Below are positions 1-10,190 of a stretch of 58,689 nucleotides of DNA, piece after piece. The DNA comes from CALMFQ01 sp964495595 (GTDB taxonomy: Bacteria > Pseudomonadota > Gammaproteobacteria > Burkholderiales > SCOH01). Under the pieces are notes generated by a model. That model was not told where the DNA came from. It saw only the letters and a program-made list of their open reading frames with translations, and did not search any database. The stretch spans positions 1-58,689 of the forward strand of contig CAZBWH010000010.1 of NCBI GenBank assembly GCA_964495595.1. Direction: 5' to 3'. How positions within the stretch are numbered: position 1 is the first letter of the stretch; each line of letters starts with the position of its first letter. The position numbers and the translations under genes were made by a program.

Positions 1-1792
<1,792 letters not shown>

Positions 1793-1800
1793 GAGGTGGT

Positions 1801-1828
1801 GTTCTCCAGTGGCAACAGCAGGGAGAAC
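1801..1828 (-). promoter_or_regulatory. Hairpin that can hide the thiC ribosome binding site
   Basis: On the transcript, GTTCTCC (from 1822-1828) can pair with GGAGAAC (from 1801-1807), a 7-bp perfect stem with a 14-base loop between the riboswitch aptamer and the thiC ATG. GGAGAAC contains the only good Shine-Dalgarno for thiC, so the stem is a likely translational expression platform. The switch with the aptamer is inferred, not shown. Confidence 0.6.
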
Positions 1829-1848
1829 GACCGCGATTAGCGGTTGCG

Positions 1849-1926
1849 CTTCCCTACGCCGGGGTTAACCGGATCAGGTTCGAAGGGTATCTCTCACCCG
1901 CCCCAACTACGGCGGGACCCCCAGCG
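1849..1926 (-). promoter_or_regulatory. TPP riboswitch (THI element) upstream of thiC
   Basis: Read on the minus strand, the stretch has the conserved THI-box blocks in order: a CCCGCC/GGCGGG arm, GGTGAGAGATACCC, then GAACCTGATCCGG and CCGGCGTAGGGAAGC. These are the pyrimidine- and pyrophosphate-sensing helices of the TPP aptamer. It lies about 55 bases upstream of the thiC start, so it should repress thiC when thiamine pyrophosphate is plentiful. The exact ends of the closing helix are approximate. Confidence 0.93.
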
Positions 1927-1980
1927 GCTGACGGTCTGCACGGCTGGCAGCCCGGTAATGCTGTGAAGCTAAATGAATTA

Positions 1981-1989
1981 TGGGATAAT
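1981..1989 (+). promoter_or_regulatory. Possible extended -10 promoter for the pcm-like gene
   Basis: TGGGATAAT matches an extended -10 (TGn followed by a TATAAT-like hexamer) 56 bases before the ATG at 2045. No convincing -35 box is seen. It would give a leader of about 49 bases. Confidence 0.4.
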
Positions 1990-2044
1990 TGCAAGTTGCC
2001 GAAAAACCGTACATTTTGCAGTGTTATTGGGAGTCAAAAGCATC

Positions 2045-2698
2045 ATGAATCTGGAACAAGCGCGCTTCAACATGGTTGAACAACAAATCCGGCCGTGGGA
2101 CGTGCTGGACTTCGACATTCTCGACCTGCTGTCGGTGGTCAAGCGTGAGAACTTCGTCCCGGCCGCCAGCCGGGAGCTGGCATTTGTCGACATGGAACTG
2201 CCGCTGGGCAACGGCCAGAAAATGTGGCAGCCAAAAATGGAAGCGCGTGTGGTGCAGGATCTGGCAATCAAGCCAACCGATGTCATCCTGGAAGTCGGCA
2301 CCGGCTCGGGCTACCTCACTGCCCTGCTGGCCAAGCGAGGCCGTCAGGTATACAGCGTGGACATCGACCCGGCGCTGTCGGCCAGTGCGGCACAGAAACT
2401 GCAGGCTGCCGGCATCGACAATGTGATTCTTGAGGTAGGCGACGCCGCGCAAGGCTGGCCGAACAAGGGTCCGTTCGACGTAATCGTGCTCACCGGCTCG
2501 GTGCCAGTGCTGCCCGAAGCCATTAAACGGCAGCTTGTTTTCGGCGGCCGACTGTTTGCCGTAATCGGCGATGCCCCGGTCATGCGTGGCACCCTGATCA
2601 CCCGGCAGGATGGCGACGCCTATTCGGAAGTGGTGCTGTTCGATACCGTGATCGCGCCACTGGTCAACGCCGAACAGCCGCAGCGTTTCAAGTTCTGA
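2045..2698 (+). CDS. Protein-L-isoaspartate O-methyltransferase family protein
   Basis: 217-residue SAM-dependent methyltransferase of the PCMT family. The SAM-binding motif VGTGSGYLTALLA lies near residues 82-94, and the N-terminal MVEQQIRPWDV is typical of the shorter PCMT-like proteins found beside rhodanese genes in betaproteobacteria. True Pcm repairs isoaspartyl residues; members in this context often lack a proven substrate, so activity is not certain. The start at 2045 is preferred over the upstream 1973 start because TGGGAG lies 11 bases before it and the homology begins at MNLEQARFNM. The rhodanese gene follows after 7 bases, so the two are probably co-transcribed. Confidence 0.85.
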   Translation: MNLEQARFNMVEQQIRPWDVLDFDILDLLSVVKRENFVPAASRELAFVDMELPLGNGQKMWQPKMEARVVQDLAIKPTDVILEVGTGSGYLTALLAKRGRQVYSVDIDPALSASAAQKLQAAGIDNVILEVGDAAQGWPNKGPFDVIVLTGSVPVLPEAIKRQLVFGGRLFAVIGDAPVMRGTLITRQDGDAYSEVVLFDTVIAPLVNAEQPQRFKF

Positions 2699-2705
2699 TC
2701 CAGCC

Positions 2706-3029
2706 ATGCAGCAGATCAGCGCTGAACGGCTGGCAAGCTGGCTGCGCGATCCCTCGCGCAGCCAGCCGCTGTTGCTTGATGTCCGCGAGCCGGATGAATT
2801 CACCCTCTGCCATCTTCCCGGCTCGCTGCACATTCCAATGCAGGATATCACTCGCCGCCTGAACGATATCGACGACGGCCGGCCACTGGTTGCCATCTGT
2901 CATCACGGCTTGCGCAGCCTGCAGGTAGCGCTGTATCTGGAGCACGCCGGCTTTACCGATCTTTACAACCTGCAAGGCGGCCTGGATGCCTGGGCCCTTG
3001 CCATCGACCCGTCAATGCCCCGCTACTGA
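2706..3029 (+). CDS. Rhodanese-like sulfurtransferase
   Basis: 107-residue single rhodanese domain. LLLDVREPDEF near residues 21-31 and the active-site loop CHHGLRS (Cys about residue 65) are present, so the persulfide-forming cysteine is kept. Such stand-alone cytoplasmic rhodaneses move sulfane sulfur; the acceptor cannot be told from sequence. It follows the PCMT-like gene by 7 bases and ends at a strong hairpin facing the convergent diguanylate cyclase gene. Confidence 0.9.
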   Translation: MQQISAERLASWLRDPSRSQPLLLDVREPDEFTLCHLPGSLHIPMQDITRRLNDIDDGRPLVAICHHGLRSLQVALYLEHAGFTDLYNLQGGLDAWALAIDPSMPRY

Positions 3030-3033
3030 GCAA

Positions 3034-3052
3034 GCGCTGAATCATTCAGCGC
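3034..3052. terminator. Hairpin between convergent genes, probable terminator
   Basis: GCGCTGAA-TCA-TTCAGCGC is a perfect 8-bp stem with a 3-base loop, just after the rhodanese stop and just before the end of the opposing diguanylate cyclase gene. There is no clear T-run on either side, so it may serve as a weak bidirectional terminator or an mRNA end stabiliser. Confidence 0.5.
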
Positions 3053-3057
3053 ATCCC

Positions 3058-4935
3058 TTACGCCGGCTTGCCATTACCCGGCGCTGCCGCCAGCGGCTTG
3101 TCACCCGGCTTGCCAGCCTGGACCTGATTGCGGCCAAGATGCTTGGCGCGGTACAGCGCGGCATCGGCCGCGGCAATCATGTCGGTGGGTTTGTGCGGGT
3201 CTTTTGGCGCCATGGTGCACAGACCGATGCTGGCCGTCAGCGGAATGCCCCAACCTTCGAATGTTACCTTCAACGCTGCAATCGCCTGCCGCATCGATTC
3301 GGCAATGTGCGTTGCGCCTGCCTCGTCGGTCAACGGCAGGATGACGATGAATTCCTCTCCACCGTAACGGGCCACGATATCGCAAGGACGCTTAAGCGTA
3401 TCTTGAATGGTCGAAGCGACCGTTTTCAGGCACAAGTCGCCGGCCTGATGGCCGTAGGTGTCGTTGATCTTCTTGAAGTGATCCAGATCGATCAGCATCA
3501 CGGTCAGGAAATAGCCGCCGCGCTGGGCGCGCTCCCATTCCTTGTGGATTTTCTGGTCAAAATACTTGCGGTTGCGCACGCCGGTCAGGCCGTCGGTGTA
3601 ATTGAGCGAGCGCAGTCTGGAATTGGCATCCGACAGCTTGCGCAAGGTGTCATCCAGCTCGGCAGTGCGTTGCAGTACCCGCTGTTCGAGCTGCCGTTTT
3701 GCGTCTTCCTGAATCCGGGTGTAGTCGTTTTGCAGGATTTTCATCCGGTGCGCCAGCGCAAACGACAACAGGATCACCTCCATGGTCGAGCCGATCTGCA
3801 GCGCATATTCAGTAACGGGATTGGCCGGCAGGACATTGAACGTCTTCAGCGAATAGAGCACCACACCCAGCAACAACGCCGACCAGGCCAGCAGGAAATA
3901 GCGCGCCTGGCCCAGCCGGCCGCGCCAGACAACCAGGCCACTGATGAATTCAAACGCTGCCGTGGCGATTGCCGCAGCGGTCGCCCCCTGAATCATCCAG
4001 CCATAGGGCAGCACCAGCGAACCGGCGGCCAGTAACACAAAAATCAGCCAAAGGAGTTTGCCAAACTGGTCCAGCAGCGGGGCTTGCGATCTCAGCTGCA
4101 GGAACGAACGAGCAAAGGTCACCGCCCCCATGAACGCAATGCTGATGAAAAACGGGGTCGCGATATTGGCCCAATCGGGATAATCCGGCCACAGATACTG
4201 CTGGCCTAAGCCATTCAGCGACAACTGGAACAAGGCATAGCCGGCAATGTAATGCACATAGTGCAGATAATTGCGATCGCCAATGACACTGAAAATCAGC
4301 AGATTGTAGGCGAGCATCGCCAGCATGACGCCGTAGTAAAGACCCAACACATACAGTTCGTTCTGGTCGCGTTCGAAAAACTGCTGCGGGCGGGAAATAT
4401 GCAGTGGCAGCTGCAACGAACTGTCGGTTCTGACTCGCAGATAAACGTCCACCTGATCATTGGGTTGCAGGTCGACATTGAACACCAGATTGCGATGCTT
4501 GAATTCCCGGCGGTCAAATCGCATACGATCTCCCCCCGACGCCTGCCCCGACGAGCGCCCGTCACGAACGAAATACACGTCCACCCGGTCCAGCATCGGA
4601 TAACGGGCTTCCATCAACCACTGCAGACGCTCCGGTTTCGGATTGCGCAAGGTTACCTTGAACCAGAAAGCCGACTGAGTGAAGCCGAAATTGGGCACCT
4701 CACGGCCGACCGGGCGCATCCGCTCCTGCCAGTAAGGTGTAATCAGATCGGCCAGCATCAGCCGGCCATTGGCATCTTCCAGATACAGCAGGTTCGACCC
4801 GAGTGAATGGTGCCCCACTGAGCTGTCCAGCGTAACGCTGGCAGCCTGGGCACGAATACCCAGCACAAACAGCAGTATCAGCCAGATCATCTGCCGGGCT
4901 GGTACCGGTGCCAGGATTGATGAAAATCGCAACAT
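3058..4935 (-). CDS. Membrane diguanylate cyclase with 7TMR-DISM sensor
   Basis: 625-residue protein that should make cyclic di-GMP. Order: signal peptide (MLRFSSILAPVPARQMIW...), extracytoplasmic 7TMR-DISMED2-type ligand domain (about 35-165), seven membrane helices (about 180-380), a short coiled coil, then a GGDEF domain. The catalytic motif is GGEEF within ARYGGEEFIV, and an RxxD product-inhibition site (RPCD) sits five residues before it, so the enzyme looks active and feedback-inhibited. The start at 4935 is chosen over 5016 because GAGG lies 8 bases upstream and it begins directly at the signal peptide. The ligand is unknown. The gene stands alone on the minus strand. Confidence 0.93.
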   Translation of the reverse strand: MLRFSSILAPVPARQMIWLILLFVLGIRAQAASVTLDSSVGHHSLGSNLLYLEDANGRLMLADLITPYWQERMRPVGREVPNFGFTQSAFWFKVTLRNPKPERLQWLMEARYPMLDRVDVYFVRDGRSSGQASGGDRMRFDRREFKHRNLVFNVDLQPNDQVDVYLRVRTDSSLQLPLHISRPQQFFERDQNELYVLGLYYGVMLAMLAYNLLIFSVIGDRNYLHYVHYIAGYALFQLSLNGLGQQYLWPDYPDWANIATPFFISIAFMGAVTFARSFLQLRSQAPLLDQFGKLLWLIFVLLAAGSLVLPYGWMIQGATAAAIATAAFEFISGLVVWRGRLGQARYFLLAWSALLLGVVLYSLKTFNVLPANPVTEYALQIGSTMEVILLSFALAHRMKILQNDYTRIQEDAKRQLEQRVLQRTAELDDTLRKLSDANSRLRSLNYTDGLTGVRNRKYFDQKIHKEWERAQRGGYFLTVMLIDLDHFKKINDTYGHQAGDLCLKTVASTIQDTLKRPCDIVARYGGEEFIVILPLTDEAGATHIAESMRQAIAALKVTFEGWGIPLTASIGLCTMAPKDPHKPTDMIAAADAALYRAKHLGRNQVQAGKPGDKPLAAAPGNGKPA

Positions 4936-5052
4936 GAATTGAACCTCGCCTGTCCGAGCCACCGCCGCAGTGCACACCCATCGGCTGCCGGCAAGACGCT
5001 GCGTATCCGTTATCAAACGGATTTAACTATAGCAGCCGGCAACCTCCGTCGT

Positions 5053-6306
5053 TTACTCCCCGACAACCGACGCCAATAGCCCCATGATCCGGTCAGTTGC
5101 GCCACGATGCGCCACACTGAATGCCCGCCCGGCTTCACCCATCGCCCGTCTGCTGGCCGGATCGGCAAGCAGCGCAGCAGCCTGTTGCATCAACTGTGCG
5201 GCATTGTCGGCCTGCCGGGCTGCTCCGGCGTGTATGGCCAGCTGGCTGGCTTCGGCAAAATTGAACATGTGCGGGCCAAACAGTACCGGCGTGCCGACGG
5301 CACAGGCTTCGATCAGATTCTGCCCCCCCAGTGGCGCAATGCTGCCCCCGATGATTGCCACATCGGCCACCCGGTAATACGCAAACATTTCTCCCATACT
5401 GTCACCCAGCCAGGCCCGTGTTCCGGCCCCGACCGGTGCTGACTGGCTGCGCCGTGACACTGACAGGCCTCGTTGCTGCATCAGCGCCAGCACTTCGTCG
5501 AAACGCTGCGGGTGCCGGGGCACCATCACCAGCAACAGGTTTTCTGGCCAGTCTTGCAGCCGGAAAGCGTCGAGCAGCAAGGCTTCCTCGCCATCGCGGG
5601 TGCTGGCAAGCAACAGCACAAGCCGCGAGCCGATCAGTTCCCGAAGGGTATCGGCCTGTTGATCAAGTTGTCCGGGCGGCTGTACATCAAACTTGATGTT
5701 GCCGCAGACCTCTACCCTGCGCGCTCCCAGTGCGACGATCCGCTCAGCATCGGCTATCGTTTGCGCGGCCACGGCATCCAGCCCGGCAAATGCCGGGCCA
5801 GCCAGCCAGCGCAGTCGCTGGTAACCTTTCGCTGACCGTTCGGACAGCCGCGCATTGACCAGCATCAGTGGCACGCCCAGCCGCTGGCACGACCCAACCA
5901 GATTGGGCCAGACTTCGGTTTCCATCAGAATGCCGAAACGAGGCCGGAAATGCCGCAGGAAGCGGTCGGTCAACCAAGGCAAGTCGTAGGGCAGATACAC
6001 GCAGCGCACCGAGTCTCCAAACAATTGTCTGGCTGCCTCGCGGCCGGTCGGTGTCATCTGGGTCAGCAGCAGTGTGCAATCCGGGTAGGCTTGCAGCAAG
6101 CGTCGCACCAACGGTGCAGCGGCGTGGGTTTCTCCCACCGACACCGCGTGCAGCCAGATCACATCACCCGACACCGGCAAGTAGTGCCCGAAGCGTTCAC
6201 CAAGATGCTGCCGGTAAGCCGGCAACCGGCGCCCCTTCCACCACAGACGCAGCAATACCAGCGGCATGGCCAGCACGAACAGCAGGGTATAAAGCCAACG
6301 ACTCAT
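5053..6306 (-). CDS. waaA: 3-deoxy-D-manno-octulosonic acid (Kdo) transferase WaaA
   Basis: 417-residue inner-membrane-anchored glycosyltransferase that adds Kdo to lipid IVA in lipopolysaccharide synthesis. One N-terminal membrane helix (MSRWLYTLLFVLAMPLVLL) is followed by the GT30 donor-like domain with HAVSVGETHAA and, in the C-terminal half, GGSIAPLGGQN and the HMFNFAE segment. Length matches the family (about 420). Its ATG overlaps the waaC stop as ATGA at 6303-6306, so waaC and waaA form one translationally coupled unit. Confidence 0.96.
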   Translation of the reverse strand: MSRWLYTLLFVLAMPLVLLRLWWKGRRLPAYRQHLGERFGHYLPVSGDVIWLHAVSVGETHAAAPLVRRLLQAYPDCTLLLTQMTPTGREAARQLFGDSVRCVYLPYDLPWLTDRFLRHFRPRFGILMETEVWPNLVGSCQRLGVPLMLVNARLSERSAKGYQRLRWLAGPAFAGLDAVAAQTIADAERIVALGARRVEVCGNIKFDVQPPGQLDQQADTLRELIGSRLVLLLASTRDGEEALLLDAFRLQDWPENLLLVMVPRHPQRFDEVLALMQQRGLSVSRRSQSAPVGAGTRAWLGDSMGEMFAYYRVADVAIIGGSIAPLGGQNLIEACAVGTPVLFGPHMFNFAEASQLAIHAGAARQADNAAQLMQQAAALLADPASRRAMGEAGRAFSVAHRGATDRIMGLLASVVGE

Positions 6307-7259
6307 GCCAGCACCTGTTGCAACACCTGCATGACCTCGTCAGCACTCGGTGACGCTCCGATCCGCCCCAGGTTGACATGAAACGCACTGCCCAGCACAC
6401 CGGTCAAGCCAGGTTCGCTGGCACAATACAGCGCAATCACCGGCACACCGACTGCTGCCGCCAGATGGGTCAGGCCAGTGTCAACGCCAACCACCGCGAC
6501 TGCGCCAGCCAGAAGCGATGCGGCTTCTGTCAGGTTCAGCCTCGGGGCGACCTGCGCCCCCGGAATGCTGGCCGCCAGCCGCTGCGCCCGCTGCTGTTCC
6601 GCATCACTCCCCCAGGGAAACACCAGCCGCACACCATAGTCATTCAACCATCGCCCCAACCGTACCCACTCGGCTTCTGACCATTCCTTGTCACTGCGGC
6701 TGGTAGCATGCAAGGCAGGCAGATAAGCGCCCTCCTTCAGCCAATCGGGCCTGTCCGGGGCAACCCGCACGCCGTAATCAAGCTGGCCCGGCAGCGAATA
6801 ACCGAATGCGGCAGCCAGCAACAAGCGATTGCGTTCAACCGCCGGCAACGCCCGGTCAACCGGAAACCGTCGCTGATAAAAGCAGCTTGCCAGTGGCTCA
6901 CGGGCACTGTGCCAGTCATATCCACAGCGCACTCCACTGCTCAGACAACCAATCCAGGCGCTCTTGAGCAAACCCTGGGCATCAATGACCAGATCGTACT
7001 GCCGCTGCTGAACTACCCCTCGAAAAGCAGCAAGTTGCTCGCGAACCTCTCGGCTGAAAGGGGCCTTGCGCCAGCGCCGGATTGCGACCGGCAACACCCG
7101 GTCAACCGCTGGATGCAGGGCTGGTATCTCGGCAAAACTGCCCTCAACCACCCAATCGAGCCGCAACGATGGCAAGGAACGTTGCAAATCCGAAACCGCA
7201 GGCAAGCAATGAATGACATCGCCCATTGACGATGTCTTGACGAGAAGGACATTTGGCAT
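6303..7259 (-). CDS. waaC: Lipopolysaccharide heptosyltransferase I WaaC
   Basis: 318-residue GT9 enzyme adding the first L,D-heptose to Kdo2-lipid A. The N-terminus MPNVLLVKTSSMGDVIHCLP is the canonical heptosyltransferase I start, which rules out the upstream alternative at 7313. GVDTGLTHLAAAVGVP near residues 260-275 is the nucleotide-sugar-binding signature. No Shine-Dalgarno is seen; a TGTTACAAT extended -10 ends only 6 bases before the ATG, so the message may be leaderless. It is coupled to waaA by a 4-base overlap. Confidence 0.95.
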   Translation of the reverse strand: MPNVLLVKTSSMGDVIHCLPAVSDLQRSLPSLRLDWVVEGSFAEIPALHPAVDRVLPVAIRRWRKAPFSREVREQLAAFRGVVQQRQYDLVIDAQGLLKSAWIGCLSSGVRCGYDWHSAREPLASCFYQRRFPVDRALPAVERNRLLLAAAFGYSLPGQLDYGVRVAPDRPDWLKEGAYLPALHATSRSDKEWSEAEWVRLGRWLNDYGVRLVFPWGSDAEQQRAQRLAASIPGAQVAPRLNLTEAASLLAGAVAVVGVDTGLTHLAAAVGVPVIALYCASEPGLTGVLGSAFHVNLGRIGASPSADEVMQVLQQVLA

Positions 7260-7806
7260 GCCGGTATTGTAACAGTGCCAGACATCGATCCACCGTCCAC
7301 ACATTGTCCACACCTTTCCAGCAGCCTGGCTGCATATCCATACAGACGAAAAAACATATTGGTTTCAGTAAATTGACCCAGCTATCCACCGGCTTCGGCC
7401 GCCTGATCAATCCAAAATCGCCTGCCACGCACTGCCCAAGCTGATTTACCCGGCAAACGGCTACCGGATGGCCTCAATGTGGACAGACCGGCTGATTTCC
7501 TTGCAGATCAATCGTCTGGCCAACGCACCTGCTGGGTGGCATTTAGAGATCAAATGTGCACAAGCCACTATCGACCGCAACGACCAAAATTGATCCAGAA
7601 TCCGCACACAGCAGCCAATCGGATTGATACCTGATTTTTCAACAACGTAACGTTATGAAAAAAAATGTATTTCATTACTTGTCCAGAAAATGTGCTGCTC
7701 TTTATCTAGTTATTACCAGTTTTCTTTGTTCCTGTTTAAATAAGGGATATCTGCATCTGCCGGGATGCTATGGTATGGTTGGCGTTTCATCTGACAGCCT
7801 CATGTC
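7260..7806. other. 547-bp AT-rich intergenic region between divergent LPS genes
   Basis: No supportable gene on either strand. The part next to waaC carries its likely promoter (ATTGTA on the plus strand at 7266-7271, that is TACAAT for waaC). From about 7600 to 7760 composition shifts to clearly AT-rich, with A-runs and T-rich stretches unlike the flanking genes. A possible extended -10, TGCTATGGT, lies at 7766-7774, 32 bases before the glycosyltransferase. No JUMPstart/ops element was recognised. Confidence 0.5.
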
Positions 7807-8568
7807 ATGCAACAGCGTTTATCTGCCGTCTTGATCACCCTCAACGCTGCCGACCAACTGGAACCCTGTTTGCAAAGCCTCGATTTTGCAGATGAGATCA
7901 TCGTGGTCGATTCGGGAAGCAGCGACGCTACCGTCGAACTGGCCCGTCGTTACCGAGCAAAAGTCATTCACCAGGACTGGCTGGGCTTTGGCCGGCAAAA
8001 ACAATTTGCAGTGAGCCAGGCCAGCCATGACTGGGTATTGTGTGTCGACGCTGACGAGCGGATCAGCCCATCGCTAAAACAATCCATCCTTCAAGCCATG
8101 ACTAGACCTGTTGCCACCGCGTTTCGCATGCCGCGCAGCAACAAATTCATGGGGCGTTTCCTGAAACACGGAGAAGGTTATCCCGACTGGAGCCTGCGCT
8201 TGTTTGATCGGCGCCAGGCCAGATGGTCAGACGATGCGGTTCATGAAAAGGTGCTTTACCAATCCAGCATCGGCACACTTGCCGGCGATCTGCTGCATGA
8301 ATCGGGAGAAGACATTGCTGTGTATCTGCAGAAGCAGAACCGGTATACTTCGCTGCAGGCTGAGATTTTGTTTCAGGCAGGAAAACAGGCTGGCCCGGCC
8401 AAATTGCTGTTCAGCCCCTTGTTCCGCTTCGTCCGCTTCTACCTGCTCAAACGAGGCTGCCTGGACGGATTGCCCGGCTTGGTACATATCCTGATTGGCT
8501 GTTTCAACAGTTTCAGCAAATACGCCAAACTCATCGAACTCAACCGCATACACAGATCACAACGATGA
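7807..8568 (+). CDS. Family 2 glycosyltransferase (LPS core type, WaaE/KdtX-like)
   Basis: 253-residue GT2 enzyme. The Rossmann-like start RLSAVLITLNAADQLEPCL and IIVVDSGSSDAT bind the nucleotide sugar, and CVDADERIS carries the DxD-type metal site. The overall pattern (KHGEGYPDWSLRLFDR, DDAVHEKV) is that of the LPS core beta-1,4-glucosyltransferase group. It overlaps the next gene by ATGA, and the two probably build a surface polysaccharide or core sugar. No good Shine-Dalgarno precedes the ATG at 7807. The exact sugar is not predictable. Confidence 0.87.
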   Translation: MQQRLSAVLITLNAADQLEPCLQSLDFADEIIVVDSGSSDATVELARRYRAKVIHQDWLGFGRQKQFAVSQASHDWVLCVDADERISPSLKQSILQAMTRPVATAFRMPRSNKFMGRFLKHGEGYPDWSLRLFDRRQARWSDDAVHEKVLYQSSIGTLAGDLLHESGEDIAVYLQKQNRYTSLQAEILFQAGKQAGPAKLLFSPLFRFVRFYLLKRGCLDGLPGLVHILIGCFNSFSKYAKLIELNRIHRSQR

Positions 8569-9539
8569 AAATTCTGGTTACCGGTGCTGCCGGATTCATC
8601 GGCATGCATGTCAGCCATGCCTTGCTGCTCCGCGGTGATAACGTAGTCGGGATCGATAACCTGAACGACTATTACTCGCCGGCACTCAAACAGGCACGGC
8701 TGCGCCAGCTTGAAGTTTCACCGCGATTCGAATTTCATCAAATCGATATTGCCGATAGCCCGGCCATAAGCGTATTGTTTGCCAGCCAGGGTTTTGACGC
8801 CGTCGTCCATCTGGCAGCACAGGCGGGAGTGCGATATTCGTTGCAGAATCCGCATGCCTACACACAAAGCAATCTGGTCGGCTTCACCAACATGCTGGAA
8901 GCCTGCCGCCACCATCCTGTCAAACACCTGGTGTATGCCAGCAGTTCCAGCGTTTACGGCGGCAACACCAAAGTACCATTCAACGAAGATGACAACGTCG
9001 ATCATCCAGTGAGCTATTACGCAGCTACCAAAAAAGCCAATGAGCTGATGGCACACAGCTATTCAAATCTGTACCGGATAGCAGCGACTGGCTTGCGTTT
9101 TTTCACCGTATACGGCCCTTGGGGCAGGCCTGACATGGCAATGTGGTTGTTTACCGAAGCAATTCTGCAGGGTCGCCCGATCAAGGTGTTCAATCACGGC
9201 AAACTGCAACGCGATTTCACCTACATCGACGATATCGTTGAAGGAGTGGTCAGGGTACTGGATCAACCACCTGCCAATTCTGCTGACAGGGTGCCTCACC
9301 GGGTATTCAATATCGGCAATCACGTACCGGTTGAACTGGAAACCTTTATTTCAACGCTCGAACAGTCGCTGGGACGAGAAGCCATCCGCCATTATCTGGA
9401 CATGCAACCGGGTGATGTACTGGCAACCTATGCCGATACCGGCAAATTACAGCAAACAGTGGGATTCCAGCCTGATACGGCGCTGGCTGACGGCGTAGCA
9501 CGTTTTGTTGCGTGGTATCGTGACTATCACCGTCAGTAA
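8565..9539 (+). CDS. NAD-dependent epimerase, UDP-glucuronate 4-epimerase-like
   Basis: 324-residue extended short-chain dehydrogenase. The N-terminal GAAGFIG motif (residues 7-13) binds NAD, and the catalytic SYYAATKKA (YxxxK) sits near residues 149-157 with the upstream serine in ASSSSVYGG. The IDNLNDYYSPALKQARL segment is characteristic of the CapI/LspL group that interconverts UDP-glucuronate and UDP-galacturonate. It starts inside the stop of the glycosyltransferase gene, so it likely supplies a uronic acid for that enzyme. Confidence 0.88.
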   Translation: MKILVTGAAGFIGMHVSHALLLRGDNVVGIDNLNDYYSPALKQARLRQLEVSPRFEFHQIDIADSPAISVLFASQGFDAVVHLAAQAGVRYSLQNPHAYTQSNLVGFTNMLEACRHHPVKHLVYASSSSVYGGNTKVPFNEDDNVDHPVSYYAATKKANELMAHSYSNLYRIAATGLRFFTVYGPWGRPDMAMWLFTEAILQGRPIKVFNHGKLQRDFTYIDDIVEGVVRVLDQPPANSADRVPHRVFNIGNHVPVELETFISTLEQSLGREAIRHYLDMQPGDVLATYADTGKLQQTVGFQPDTALADGVARFVAWYRDYHRQ

Positions 9540-9554
9540 GCCAAGCGACAGGAA

Positions 9555-10190
9555 TCAGGCTGACAACCAGACATGACGTAACCGGGCGGCATTGGTGCCC
9601 GCATCTCCCTGGCCAAACAGGGCTTGAATCACCGCCGCTGCACTGGCGCCCGACCGAGCAACCAGACCGATGGTGTGCATATCAATACCGCCAATGGCAA
9701 CGATCGGTACTTTGAGCATGGCTCGGGCTTGTAGTAGCAGCTCCAGCGATGCCCGCCGCGCAGCCGGTTTGGTTGGCGAACTGAACATGCTGCCGAAAGC
9801 GACATAATCCACACCGGCTGCAACAGCCTGACTGGCCAGTGTCAGCTGGTCGTAGCACGAGGCGCCGATAATGGCCCGGTGACCGAGCTGCTGACGTGCA
9901 GCAACAAGATCGCCATCATCGTTCCCCAGATGCACACCGTCTGCTGCAATCGCGCAGGCCAGCTCGACATCATCATTGATCAAGAACGGCACACCAGCCG
10001 CCCGGCAAAGCGCTTGCAGGCCACGGGCCTGATTCAGGCGCAAACCGGCGTCAGATGATTTATTGCGGTACTGCAGGACATTGATTCCGCCTTGCAACGC
10101 TGCTGACACCTGGCACAACAGAACGGAACTGTCTGCGGTATCCGGCGTAATGGCATACAGGCCACTAATCTGTGGCGGGTTCATTGTCAT
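9555..10190 (-). CDS. thiE: Thiamine-phosphate synthase ThiE
   Basis: 211-residue TIM-barrel enzyme joining hydroxymethylpyrimidine diphosphate and thiazole phosphate. Family motifs are present in order: QYRNKSSD near residues 40-47, LINDDVELA, GVHLGNDDGD, IIGASCYD, YVAFGSMFSSPTK and VAIGGID. Possible starts are GTG 10193, ATG 10190 and ATG 10184; 10190 is used here. It overlaps the end of thiD by 26 bases, so the pair is one operon. No TPP riboswitch is seen before this operon, unlike thiC. Confidence 0.93.
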   Translation of the reverse strand: MTMNPPQISGLYAITPDTADSSVLLCQVSAALQGGINVLQYRNKSSDAGLRLNQARGLQALCRAAGVPFLINDDVELACAIAADGVHLGNDDGDLVAARQQLGHRAIIGASCYDQLTLASQAVAAGVDYVAFGSMFSSPTKPAARRASLELLLQARAMLKVPIVAIGGIDMHTIGLVARSGASAAAVIQALFGQGDAGTNAARLRHVWLSA

